A program made the position numbers and the translations under genes. Shown piece by piece: positions 1-6,621 of a stretch of 7,672 bases of DNA. The notes under the pieces were generated by a model. The model did not search any database. It saw only the letters and a program-made list of their open reading frames with translations, and had not been told where the DNA came from. The DNA is from Planctomycetota bacterium (GTDB lineage Bacteria > Planctomycetota > Planctomycetia > Planctomycetales > Planctomycetaceae). The stretch spans positions 1-7,672 of the forward strand of contig JAEYWB010000944.1 of the NCBI GenBank assembly GCA_023429275.1, written 5' to 3'. Within the stretch, counting starts at the first letter, position 1. Each line of letters opens with the position of its first letter.

Positions 1-1
1 G

Positions 2-1282
2 CTCGGCAGTGCCATGCCCCCGACGCCGACGCCGCAGATCCTTCCGCTTGTTGCGGAATACCATTCGCGGCTTTCCCGCGTCCCCGCCGATCCCCCGCAG
101 ATCGCCGCGGATCCCTCCGCGGCCCTCCCCGAGCTCGAGAAGCTCGCGGCGCTCCTGAGGATGACCGGTCAGCGCGAGACGCTCGCTCTTGCCGACGGAA
201 TCTCGCACTTCGTCACGGGGCTCCGTCAGGTTCCTTCCCAGCAGCTGTCCCAGCTCCTCGGCGGCTATCAGCACGCGATGACGCTCGCCCTGCATGGCCA
301 GTTCCGTGCTCTCCTGGCGGTGTCAGACCCACGCCCCGCATCGCCGGCCGATCTTCCTCAGGCGCTCCGGTCCCGGTTCGTCAGTTCGAAGGGAGACTGG
401 GCGATCCAGGTCTTTCCCGCCCAGCAGGTGTGGGATGAAGCGGCCCTCACCGAGTTCGTCCAGCAGGTCCGCTCGGTCGATCCCGAGATCACCGGCACTC
501 CGCTTCAGAACTTCGAAGCGGCCCGGCAGATCCGCGACAGTTATTACGACTCCGCCGTCTACGCGACGGCGATGATCGTCGTCGTGCTGCTGATCGACTT
601 CCTGCCGCTCGGGACGCTCGCAGTCTCGCTCCTCACGCCGGCTGCGGTCGTCGCCTTCGCGTGGTTCTCCGCCTCGTCGCGCGGGATCGAGCTTGAGCCG
701 AGCACCCTGGCAGGGATCTACGCCGCGGTTGCCTTCGCGGTGGGGGCGATTTTCGACGCCTCGAGTGTCTTCAAGACATTCTGCGCCCTGCTTCCGCCCG
801 TGGCGGGGGGCTTCCTCATGTTTGGCATCATGGGGGTGACGGGCATGAACCTGAACCCGGCCAACATGATCGTCCTGCCGCTTCTGCTGGGGATGGGGGT
901 CGACGCCGGAATCTACATCGTCCACGACTACCGCGAGCAGACGGCCGCGGGCAAACTGGCGGGCCGGTATCGCATGTCGACCTGCACGATCAACTCGATC
1001 ATTATGATCTCGACGACGACGGTCGTCGGCTTCGGTTGCATGGTCGTCTCTGCCCACCGGGGGATCGTGAGCCTCGGACTGACCCTGACGATCGGCGTCA
1101 CCTGCTCGATGCTGATCTCCCTGATTACGCTTCCGGCCCTGCTGACGGTTCTCGACCGCTGGAACGCCTGGCGGATTGGCAGCAAGTCCGAAAGTGAAGT
1201 CGAGAACCTGCAGGAAGTCTCTCCCGCTCCGGTTCGGGAGTCTAAGGTGTCGCGAGGTGCCGCAGTCAGCGCCGGTCTCTGA
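2..1282 (+). CDS. RND/MMPL-family exporter, C-terminal part (5' end outside window)
   Basis: The reading frame is open to the left edge (Leu-Gly-Ser-Ala precede the first Met at base 14), so this is the tail of a larger protein; full RND/MMPL exporters of this kind are usually about 800-1000 residues. Numbering from that Met, residues 1-170 are hydrophilic and fit the second periplasmic porter domain. From about 180 onward there are hydrophobic segments near 183-200, 202-220, 232-249, 256-278, 283-305, 325-346 and 352-381. The stretch NPANMIVLPLLLGMGVDAG followed by HDYRE (about 281-308) is the family's transmembrane signature, with the buried Asp at 297 expected to serve proton relay. Such proteins use proton-motive force to move lipids or hydrophobic compounds across the inner membrane; the hopanoid-associated branch (HpnN-like) is my best guess, but the substrate cannot be read from sequence. 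The tail after residue 385 is polar and presumably cytoplasmic. No functional link to the downstream genes is evident. Confidence 0.88.
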   Translation, partial: LGSAMPPTPTPQILPLVAEYHSRLSRVPADPPQIAADPSAALPELEKLAALLRMTGQRETLALADGISHFVTGLRQVPSQQLSQLLGGYQHAMTLALHGQFRALLAVSDPRPASPADLPQALRSRFVSSKGDWAIQVFPAQQVWDEAALTEFVQQVRSVDPEITGTPLQNFEAARQIRDSYYDSAVYATAMIVVVLLIDFLPLGTLAVSLLTPAAVVAFAWFSASSRGIELEPSTLAGIYAAVAFAVGAIFDASSVFKTFCALLPPVAGGFLMFGIMGVTGMNLNPANMIVLPLLLGMGVDAGIYIVHDYREQTAAGKLAGRYRMSTCTINSIIMISTTTVVGFGCMVVSAHRGIVSLGLTLTIGVTCSMLISLITLPALLTVLDRWNAWRIGSKSESEVENLQEVSPAPVRESKVSRGAAVSAGL

Positions 1283-1313
1283 GGTCCCGGCCGTGCCGCA
1301 GAGGTCCAGGCCG
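1281..1313 (+). repeat. Short direct repeat GAGGTCC(C/A)GGCCG
   Basis: Two 13-base copies at 1281-1293 and 1301-1313 match at 12 of 13 positions, 20 bases apart. A second small direct repeat, GTGCCGCAG, occurs at 1257-1265 and 1293-1301. The first copy overlaps the exporter stop codon and the second overlaps the left arm of the hairpin. This is probably local slippage or duplication at the end of the gene; no function is implied. Confidence 0.5.
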
Positions 1314-1323
1314 ACGGGCCTGG
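1306..1323 (+). terminator. Hairpin downstream of the exporter gene (possible terminator)
   Basis: CCAGGCC and GGCCTGG form a perfect 7-bp, nearly all-G/C stem around a GACG loop, starting 24 bases after the exporter stop codon. There is no T-tract behind it, so it is not a canonical intrinsic terminator. It could attenuate read-through, stabilise the mRNA 3' end, or simply be a chance palindrome in GC-rich DNA. Confidence 0.35.
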
Positions 1324-1367
1324 CGACGGGATGAGTCCGCGAATCGTTGACTGACCGGAGGACTGTT

Positions 1368-1371
1368 GGAG
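1368..1371 (+). promoter_or_regulatory. Ribosome binding site of the small hypothetical gene
   Basis: GGAG lies 8 bases before the ATG at 1380. This supports that ATG over the in-frame TTG at 1347, which has no comparable upstream motif; the other purine stretch, GGAGGA at 1357-1362, lies downstream of the TTG and too far (17 bases) from the ATG to be the main site. Confidence 0.55.
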
Positions 1372-1379
1372 CCGCCGCC

Positions 1380-1724
1380 ATGAGCGAAGTCGACGAATCC
1401 GACTGGAGCTGGTTCCGGCAGGTCCGCGGAGTCGCGCTGCAGCGATTCTGCGATGCCGTCCTCGCCGAGACGCAGGCGATCACGGCGGATACCAGCCGCA
1501 GCAGTCATGAGCGGCTCATTGCGGTCTACAACCTGATGCAGGAGCGGAACGGCGAGCTGGCCGACGGCTTCGACACCCCGAAACGCTCGTCAATGATGAT
1601 GCAGCTCGCGTTCTTCCGCGGACACAAGCTATTGACGGACGACGAGTTCTTCCTGTTCCGCCGCGAGACATGCGAGACGGTGGCGGCACTTCTCGGCGGA
1701 GACTCGGACGAAGAAACGGATTGA
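1380..1724 (+). CDS. Conserved-looking hypothetical protein, 114 residues
   Basis: I do not recognise this family with certainty. The protein begins MSEVDESDWSWF and is acidic at both ends, with a DSDEETD tail. It is predicted to be mostly helical, with amphipathic stretches at about 12-32 (VRGVALQRFCDAVLAETQ), 40-58 (HERLIAVYNLMQERNGEL) and 80-105 (LTDDEFFLFRRETCETVAAL). There is no signal peptide, membrane segment or metal-binding motif, so it is probably a small soluble cytoplasmic protein. The ATG start is chosen because GGAG sits 8 bases upstream; a TTG 33 bases earlier is the alternative and would add a poorly composed leader. Third-position G/C bias matches its neighbours, supporting a real gene. 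It lies 97 bases after the exporter and 348 bases before the next gene, so any operon membership is unclear. Gene call fairly sure, function unknown. Confidence 0.75.
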   Translation: MSEVDESDWSWFRQVRGVALQRFCDAVLAETQAITADTSRSSHERLIAVYNLMQERNGELADGFDTPKRSSMMMQLAFFRGHKLLTDDEFFLFRRETCETVAALLGGDSDEETD

Positions 1725-1756
1725 CTTCGACCGATCTCGAGGCGTCTGAAGAGCCA

Positions 1757-1868
1757 GCCACCGAGGCCACAGGAACACTGAGAGCCAAGGAAATGGCCTG
1801 AAGGCTCTGGCGACACGTCGGTCTCTCGGCTGGAAATCATCCTTTGAGTCCTCTGTGCCCTCCGTTGC
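1757..1868. repeat. Palindromic intergenic repeat element, about 112 bp
   Basis: The ends form an imperfect inverted repeat: GCCACCGAGGCCACAG at 1757-1772 matches the reverse complement of 1853-1868 (GCAACGGAGGGCACAG) at 13 of 16 positions. Inside is a second stem, AGAGCC (1781-1786) with GGCTCT (1803-1808), and a small palindrome CGACACGTCG at 1811-1820. The end sequence resembles the 'CACAGAGGnCACAGAG' repeats dispersed between genes in planctomycetes and some other bacteria (from memory, not searched). There is no room for a transposase, so if mobile it would be a non-autonomous element; alternatively it acts as a REP-like mRNA 3' structure for the upstream small gene. Translations through it give the arginine/glutamine-rich spurious ORFs often mis-annotated at such repeats. 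Confidence 0.6.
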
Positions 1869-2072
1869 AAAGAACCAATTCGAGACGCAATTGAAGAGAC
1901 CTCGGCAAGCCCACCCGCTCAACGCATCCGGCCGCTGCCATCTCTCACATCGTTCTGATAGGGTGTTGCCCGACCGCCCGCCGCGGCCTTCTCACCGGGA
2001 GGGACACGCGTCTCTCGGGGCCGAGCATCGGGTCTCACCGGGTCGCGGCGGCGGCGTCGATCCGAGGATGTC
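1869..2072 (+). other. Leader region upstream of the three-gene cassette
   Basis: This 204-base non-coding stretch precedes the cassette and is where its promoter should lie. I see no convincing -35/-10 pair: TTGCAA at 1865-1870 has no good partner at 16-18 bases. TCTCACCGGG is repeated directly at 1990-1999 and 2033-2042. GACACG followed by TCTCTCGG occurs at 2003-2018 and again, with a slightly longer spacer, at 1812-1829 inside the palindromic element. No RNA gene or riboswitch was recognised. Confidence 0.4.
2064..2068 (+). promoter_or_regulatory. Ribosome binding site of the tandem-repeat protein gene
   Basis: GAGGA ends 4 bases before the ATG at 2073, an acceptable though slightly tight Shine-Dalgarno spacing. 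It supports this ATG as the start. Confidence 0.55.
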
Positions 2073-4307
2073 ATGGCGAAGAAGCAGTCCCCCGCGCAAA
2101 CTCTCGCGACCGAAATCGTGCAGACGATGCAGAGCCGGCAGGAGTCCGGAGCCCCCCTGGAGCCCTTCCGGCGAACCGCCGAGCGTGCTCGTCCGGGTGT
2201 GAGCGAGGCGGAGCTTCGTGATGCCTTGGCCACCGCCCCGCTCAAGGGGAAGGTCGTCCTGGCGTTTGACGAGGATCTCGACGCACTCGCCGCCCTCAAA
2301 ACCGACCAGCCTCGGCTGGCCGGTGACGAACGGCTGCTGCAGACACTCGTCCATCGGCTCTGCTCGGCCAATTTTCCGCTGGTCACGATCGCTCAGTGCA
2401 AGGCGCTGCTGGCAAAGCCGTTGCAGTCGGCGTTCAACACCGCCTGGACCACTCGCCTCGCCGCAGGCAATCTGCCCGCCTTCGTCAGGAAGCCGGCCGG
2501 CAAACAGAAGCCGGGGACGCTTCTCGACACCCGCTTCAACCTCCCGTGGGAGACACTGTCGAAGTCCCTGGTTCAGACGCTGAAGCGGCTCCGCGATGGG
2601 GGCCCGGGCTCTTATCCCGCTCCCTGGGCGAAGGTTCTCAAGGAGGCTTCTCCGGACGCGACGCCCGACCTCGTCGCGCAGGCCCGGGGCGTGGAGCCCG
2701 CCAAGAGCCAGATCGTCACGCTTTTCCAGGCGGAAGACGCCTACGTCTGTCTTCCGGAAGATCGCGTCAACCTGCTCAAGGGCGACGCCCTGCTGCAGCG
2801 GTTTCTCGACCAGGTGACATCGGACAGCAAACCCGTCACGACGATCAAGGAGCTTGCCGCAAAGCTCCCGAAGCCCGATCAGTCCCTGTTCATGGAGAGC
2901 CTGGACGAGCGGATCGCCCGGAACCAGCTTCCCGGTTTCATCCGGGCGCTGCCGGGCGCCAAGCCGGGGAAGGTCGGCTCGCTCCTGAACAACCGATTCC
3001 AGCTTCCGTGGGAAACTCTGTCGAAGGGACTCATCGAGACACTGCGGCGGCTCCGCGAAGCCGGCGAGAGTGCCTACCCGGCTCCCTTTGCAAAGGTTCT
3101 CGAGGAGACGGCTCGCGAAGCAACTCCCGATCTCGTCAAGCAGGCCCGAGCCTCCGAGCCCTGTCGAAGCCAGCTTGCGGTCCTCTTCCCGGGAGGGGAC
3201 GAAGTGGTCTGTCTTCAGGAAGACCGCGCGAAGATCCTCGCGAGCGATTCGCTCCTTCAAAAGCTTCTCGACGGAACGACTTCCGCGGCCGAGCCGGTGA
3301 CGACACTCAAGAAGATCGCGGCAAAGCTGCCCAAGGCCGACCAGCCGCCTTTCATCGCGCAGTGGAGTGAGCGGATCGAGCAGGACAAGCTCCCCGGTTC
3401 GCTCAAGGCGTTGCCGGTCAAGAAGCCGACAAAGCCGGAGACGCGCGAGCTGCACGACACTCGGCATCCCCTGCCGTGGGAGACCGCGGCGCGGAAGCTC
3501 GTCGAAAACCTTCGCAGTCTTCGATCGGACGAAGCGGCCTATCCGCCTCGAGTCGATCGCCTGTTGGCGGACGTCCTGCCCGATGCCCCCGCGGCGATCC
3601 GCAAGCTCGCGCTGGAGATCGAGGCGTTTCGCGGACAGGTCCAGGAGATCGGCAAAGGAGCCGATCGGCGAGTCTTCCTGAGGGAAGACGGCCCGCGTGT
3701 CGCCGCTTCTCTTGTCGCCTCCACCCTCAGTGCTCTCGTCAAACCGGACGACCAGGCGATTGCCGTCGACAAGCTCGTGAAGGGAGTCGCTGCCGACCTC
3801 CGCGAATCGTTTGAGTCCACTTTGAAGAAGCAGATCGAGACCGGCTCGCTCCCCCGGGGCCTCGGCGCTCTGAGGATCGGAAAGAAGTGGATGCTCTTCC
3901 GGCTTGAGGACATCCTTGGAGCGGGCGAGGGGACTCCCCGTGGAGCAGCGGCGACCGGCTCGACCCCGTCCGCGACGACCGCGCCGCGGCCACAGGTGAC
4001 CGCCCCAGCCGAAACTCCTTCCGCATCAAGCGGTTCAGACGGATTTTCAAGCGAATTCGAGGCCGCCTTCGCGAGGATCGATGGGGCCTCCGGCGGGCGA
4101 AATTTCGTGAAGCTGCTGGACCTCCGAAACGCTTTGCCGCAGTATGGTCGGGAGGCTTTCGACGACGGGCTTCGGCAGCTGCGAGTGCAGCGCCTGTTCA
4201 CGCTGGAGACGTCCGAAAGCCTCAACACCACGTTCTCGGACGAGGAACGGCAGGCCGCCGTCGTCGAGGCTGGCTCGCGGTATCTTTACTGCAGCCGAAT
4301 CCGGTAG
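2073..4307 (+). CDS. Four-unit tandem-repeat protein with C-terminal winged-helix-like domain, 744 residues
   Basis: I do not recognise the family. The protein is four tandem units of about 150 residues (8-156, 157-310, 311-466, 467-616), each a 'B' part and an 'A' part. B parts carry a helix like LSKSLVQTLKRLR, a YPAP-type turn, two helices and a strand pair ending (V/F)CL.ED or VFLRED. A parts carry (V)TTIKELAAKLPK.DQ, a helix, and a LPGFI-like edge. LPWET recurs at 157-161, 311-315 and 467-471. The alternation of short helices and beta hairpins suggests tandem winged-helix-like modules (inference). Residues 617-657 are a Pro/Thr/Ala/Ser linker; 658-744 form a distinct helix-turn-wing domain around LRNALPQYGREAFDDGLRQL. 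There are no catalytic motifs, signal peptide or membrane segment, so a cytoplasmic DNA-binding or scaffolding role is plausible. It is the first gene of the cassette, upstream of the ATPase, and may supply target recognition. Confidence 0.9.
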   Translation: MAKKQSPAQTLATEIVQTMQSRQESGAPLEPFRRTAERARPGVSEAELRDALATAPLKGKVVLAFDEDLDALAALKTDQPRLAGDERLLQTLVHRLCSANFPLVTIAQCKALLAKPLQSAFNTAWTTRLAAGNLPAFVRKPAGKQKPGTLLDTRFNLPWETLSKSLVQTLKRLRDGGPGSYPAPWAKVLKEASPDATPDLVAQARGVEPAKSQIVTLFQAEDAYVCLPEDRVNLLKGDALLQRFLDQVTSDSKPVTTIKELAAKLPKPDQSLFMESLDERIARNQLPGFIRALPGAKPGKVGSLLNNRFQLPWETLSKGLIETLRRLREAGESAYPAPFAKVLEETAREATPDLVKQARASEPCRSQLAVLFPGGDEVVCLQEDRAKILASDSLLQKLLDGTTSAAEPVTTLKKIAAKLPKADQPPFIAQWSERIEQDKLPGSLKALPVKKPTKPETRELHDTRHPLPWETAARKLVENLRSLRSDEAAYPPRVDRLLADVLPDAPAAIRKLALEIEAFRGQVQEIGKGADRRVFLREDGPRVAASLVASTLSALVKPDDQAIAVDKLVKGVAADLRESFESTLKKQIETGSLPRGLGALRIGKKWMLFRLEDILGAGEGTPRGAAATGSTPSATTAPRPQVTAPAETPSASSGSDGFSSEFEAAFARIDGASGGRNFVKLLDLRNALPQYGREAFDDGLRQLRVQRLFTLETSESLNTTFSDEERQAAVVEAGSRYLYCSRIR
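2094..3920 (+). repeat. Four tandem coding repeats of about 450-468 bp
   Basis: Units run at about 2094-2540, 2541-3002, 3003-3470 and 3471-3920. The anchor LPWET is encoded at 2541, 3003 and 3471, giving periods of 462 and 468 bases (154 and 156 residues). Units 2 and 3 are clearly the most similar to each other, for example LPWETLSKSLVQTLKRLR against LPWETLSKGLIETLRRLR. Units 1 and 4 are more diverged. The similarity is mainly at the protein level, so the duplications are old rather than recent slippage. Confidence 0.85.
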
Positions 4308-4415
4308 CAGCATGCGGCGGAACGGCAAAGAGAAGTGGAGCGGGGGCCGATGGCGACAGCGACCGAATCAGCGCGCTCGGGCGAGACACGCCACAGACAG
4401 AAACAGGAGCGCGAA
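4308..4415 (+). other. Spacer or 5' extension between repeat-protein and ATPase genes
   Basis: These 108 bases contain two in-frame alternative starts for the ATPase, GTG at 4335 and ATG at 4350 (GGAG at 4337-4340, 9 bases upstream of the latter). The codons between 4350 and 4415 show weaker third-position G/C than the ATPase body and include the rare Arg codon AGA, which makes them look untranslated or recently recruited. No hairpin terminator is visible, consistent with transcription continuing from the upstream gene. Confidence 0.45.
4405..4409 (+). promoter_or_regulatory. Ribosome binding site deciding the ATPase start
   Basis: AGGAG lies 6 bases before the GTG at 4416, the best Shine-Dalgarno and spacing among the three candidate starts (4335 GTG, 4350 ATG, 4416 GTG). 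Confidence 0.55.
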
Positions 4416-6608
4416 GTGAACGCAACGAAGGAGGCATTCCTCCAGGTCATCCAGGGCTCCAACCCGTTCGACTCCAAGCGGGTGACGGCCCTCCCAGACG
4501 AAAAGGCCGGCCACTTCGTCGATGTCGAACAGATCCACGAGGTCTACCTGTCGAGGCTGAAGAACTGGACCGGCGAAATCCGGACACAGCGTCGTTCCCT
4601 CGGTGTCCTGCTCACCGGCACGCCCGGCACCGGGAAGAGTCACCTGCTCGCCCGCTACTGCCGCTGGGCAATGCAGGAAAGGGCGGCGTTCTACGTCTAC
4701 CTGCACAATGTGATGGCATCGCCAGACGGGATGTCGCGACATCTGCTCCGCTCGGTCATGAGCGCGATGGTCGAAGACCGCGAGTCCTTCAAGGCGTGCA
4801 TGCTCTACGACCTGGTCCATCAGGCCGTGAAGGCGATCCTCAAGCGGGAGAAGCTCCCCAGCAGGCTTGGAGCGGAGCATGCCCGCGCCATCTTCAGGGA
4901 CGCGGTGCTGGATTCGGTCGCCCGGAAGGACCTGATCAACCCGCAGATCATTGCGGTCCTCTTCGGATTCTTCGAGAAGATCAACGTCTCGCCGCAGGTG
5001 AACGGGCCGACCCGCGTCTTCGTGAATCACGTGGTTGACTGGCTGTCAGGGAACTCGATCAGCGAGGAGGCCGCCGCCGAGATCGGGCTGAAGCCCCAGG
5101 CGGACGACCGCGACGAAGAAGGGCTGATCCGGCTGAGGGACGAGCACCGCATCGAGCAGGTCCTGCTCGTTCTCGGGGCGGTCGCAGGAATCTCCGGCCG
5201 AGCCCTCCTGATCTGTCTCGACCAGGCCGACAACCTGACGGAGCCGCAGACGAAGTCACTGATGCGGTTCCTCCACGCCCTTCTCGATTCGTCTCACCAC
5301 CTGATCGTCGTGACGTCGGGCGTCACCGAGACGATGCAGATGTTCCTCGAGAAGTCGGTGATCTCCGAGGCCCAGCAGAACCGGGTTGCCGAGAAGTCGA
5401 TCCAGCTGCCGCTCGTCCCGCAGAAGCAGATCCGCGATCTCCTCACGGCCCGGCTGAGGCCCGTGCGGGAGCGATTCGGCGATGTCCCGGAACTGCGCTC
5501 TTATTTCGATTCCCACGCCTACTTCCCGCTTTCCGAGAAGGACTACGAGGCCCAGTTCGGCAACGCGCCCGACCTGCGTCCCCGGCCCGTCCTGAAATGG
5601 GCGAGCGACGCCTGGGAGATGGAACGGGAACGCCTTCAACAGCTCGGCGCCGACGGGTGGCTCAAGTCGTGGGCGAGCGCCGGCCGCACAGTCGACCCCG
5701 CTCCGGACGCTCGACGCCGTGAAGACGTCATTGACGCAGCGGTGAAGGAGGCTCTCAACGAGGCGATCGCCGGCCGCCTGGATCACCCGGGCGCCCTTCC
5801 TCCCGATGCCGACAACCTGGCGACTGTGGTCGAGCAGCTTGCTGCCCGGTGCATCGGCCGGCCGGACTACACCATTCAGGCCATCACGCGCATCGATGGG
5901 AAGCTCCCGGCCTACCATCTGGAGGTCGAGGAGAAACACGCCGGCACCGGCAGGGTGGTCACCAGCGGCGTCACCTTCATCGCGACGAACGACGGAAGGT
6001 CCTCCGTTCCGGCCCTGAGGCGGCTGCTGAAGTGTCAGAAGAAGCTGGACCATCGCATCCTCATCACAGATGAGGAGCGGGCTCCGCTCCCGATGACCCC
6101 GACGTCGAAGGAACTGTACGACGAGCTCCTCGCCCTCGGGGTCTTGCAGTTCCAGCACATCAAGCTTTCGTTCCAGCAGTATGTCGAGCTCGACTCGCTC
6201 CGGTCGGTCATTGCCCAGGCCGGGGACATCATGATCGAGCACCCCTGGGGAAGCTTCAGCTCACTCACGCCGGACGAAGTGGCGGAATCGCTGCATCGGC
6301 AGGATCGCCTCGTTCAGCATCCCGTCCTCCAGGAGCTGCTGACCGAGCCGACGGTCGATCTCCGGACCGCGGAGCCTCCCCCGCCGACCGAACAGGAGGT
6401 TCGGACGATCATCCTCGGCAACCTCGGGTGGATGATCTCGATCACGACCAACGAGGTAACCCAGACCGCACTCGCGAACACGAAGGACGTTGTCGCGCCG
6501 TTCGAGGCGGTGCACGAGCTGGTCCTGGAAGTCGCGCGGAAGCTGGAGGCCGAGAAGCTCGTCACGACGAAGGACCATCAGAACGGCCTGTTGCTGCTGA
6601 AGTCCTGA
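4416..6608 (+). CDS. AAA+-type P-loop ATPase with C-terminal accessory domains, about 730 residues
   Basis: Numbering from the GTG at 4416. NPFDSKRV (16-23) leads into the ATPase core. Walker A is GTPGTGKS (68-75), Walker B is LLICLDQAD (264-272, Asp269), and LIVVTSGVT (296-304) fits sensor 1. The LDQAD form resembles Orc1/Cdc6- and STAND-like ATPases. About 190 residues, mostly helical, separate Walker A from Walker B, far more than in a minimal AAA+ core. Residues about 466-605 could be a restriction-endonuclease-like fold (Asp494, Glu505-x-Lys507). Residues 658-730 resemble a winged helix with a LVTTKDHQNGLLLL wing. The role is probably ATP-driven loading, remodelling or translocation on DNA for the neighbouring nuclease (inference). 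GTG 4416 is preferred for AGGAG at 6-base spacing and better codon use after it; ATG 4350 (752 residues) or GTG 4335 (757) remain possible. No exact family recognised; BREX BrxC/BrxD-like ATPases are a loose comparison only. Confidence 0.93.
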   Translation: MNATKEAFLQVIQGSNPFDSKRVTALPDEKAGHFVDVEQIHEVYLSRLKNWTGEIRTQRRSLGVLLTGTPGTGKSHLLARYCRWAMQERAAFYVYLHNVMASPDGMSRHLLRSVMSAMVEDRESFKACMLYDLVHQAVKAILKREKLPSRLGAEHARAIFRDAVLDSVARKDLINPQIIAVLFGFFEKINVSPQVNGPTRVFVNHVVDWLSGNSISEEAAAEIGLKPQADDRDEEGLIRLRDEHRIEQVLLVLGAVAGISGRALLICLDQADNLTEPQTKSLMRFLHALLDSSHHLIVVTSGVTETMQMFLEKSVISEAQQNRVAEKSIQLPLVPQKQIRDLLTARLRPVRERFGDVPELRSYFDSHAYFPLSEKDYEAQFGNAPDLRPRPVLKWASDAWEMERERLQQLGADGWLKSWASAGRTVDPAPDARRREDVIDAAVKEALNEAIAGRLDHPGALPPDADNLATVVEQLAARCIGRPDYTIQAITRIDGKLPAYHLEVEEKHAGTGRVVTSGVTFIATNDGRSSVPALRRLLKCQKKLDHRILITDEERAPLPMTPTSKELYDELLALGVLQFQHIKLSFQQYVELDSLRSVIAQAGDIMIEHPWGSFSSLTPDEVAESLHRQDRLVQHPVLQELLTEPTVDLRTAEPPPPTEQEVRTIILGNLGWMISITTNEVTQTALANTKDVVAPFEAVHELVLEVARKLEAEKLVTTKDHQNGLLLLKS

Positions 6609-6616
6609 GGGGAGAG
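6608..6616 (+). promoter_or_regulatory. Ribosome binding site overlapping the ATPase stop codon
   Basis: AGGGGAGAG begins at the last base of the ATPase TGA (6606-6608). Its GGAG core (6611-6614) is 7 bases before the GTG at 6622. This strong, well-spaced site fixes the nuclease start and suggests translational coupling of the two genes. Confidence 0.75.
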
Positions 6617-6621
6617 TCCGC

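Noticed and set aside
323..1483. Minus-strand open frame (386 codons) opposite the exporter
   Set aside because: Composition is Arg/Asp/His-rich, as expected for the antisense of a hydrophobic membrane protein; no family match.
1865..1900. TTGCAA as a -35 box for the cassette promoter
   Set aside because: No acceptable -10 hexamer lies 16-18 bases downstream, so I do not call a promoter.
1526..1922. Small minus-strand frames across the palindromic repeat (RAQRTQR- and ATEGTED-like peptides)
   Set aside because: These are typical spurious translations of the intergenic repeat, not genes.
1855..2202. Plus-strand 115-codon frame bridging the leader and the repeat-protein start
   Set aside because: It overlaps the well-supported gene in another frame, is Arg/Pro/Ser-rich and has no ribosome binding site of note.
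1992..3467. Long minus-strand open frame (491 codons) opposite the repeat-protein gene
   Set aside because: High third-position G/C in the + gene removes stops from the antisense frame; its apparent repeats (RQRLERTGELVLLDPL-like) are just the mirror of the real repeats. No family resemblance.
2094..3920. Periodic repeats considered as a CRISPR array
   Set aside because: The ~460-base period is within a continuous coding frame with diverged copies; CRISPR repeats are 21-48 bases, near-identical and spaced by unique spacers. No array is seen anywhere in the window.
5256..6242. Minus-strand open frame (328 codons) opposite the ATPase
   Set aside because: Antisense shadow of a gene with clear ATPase motifs; no recognisable domain or convincing start.
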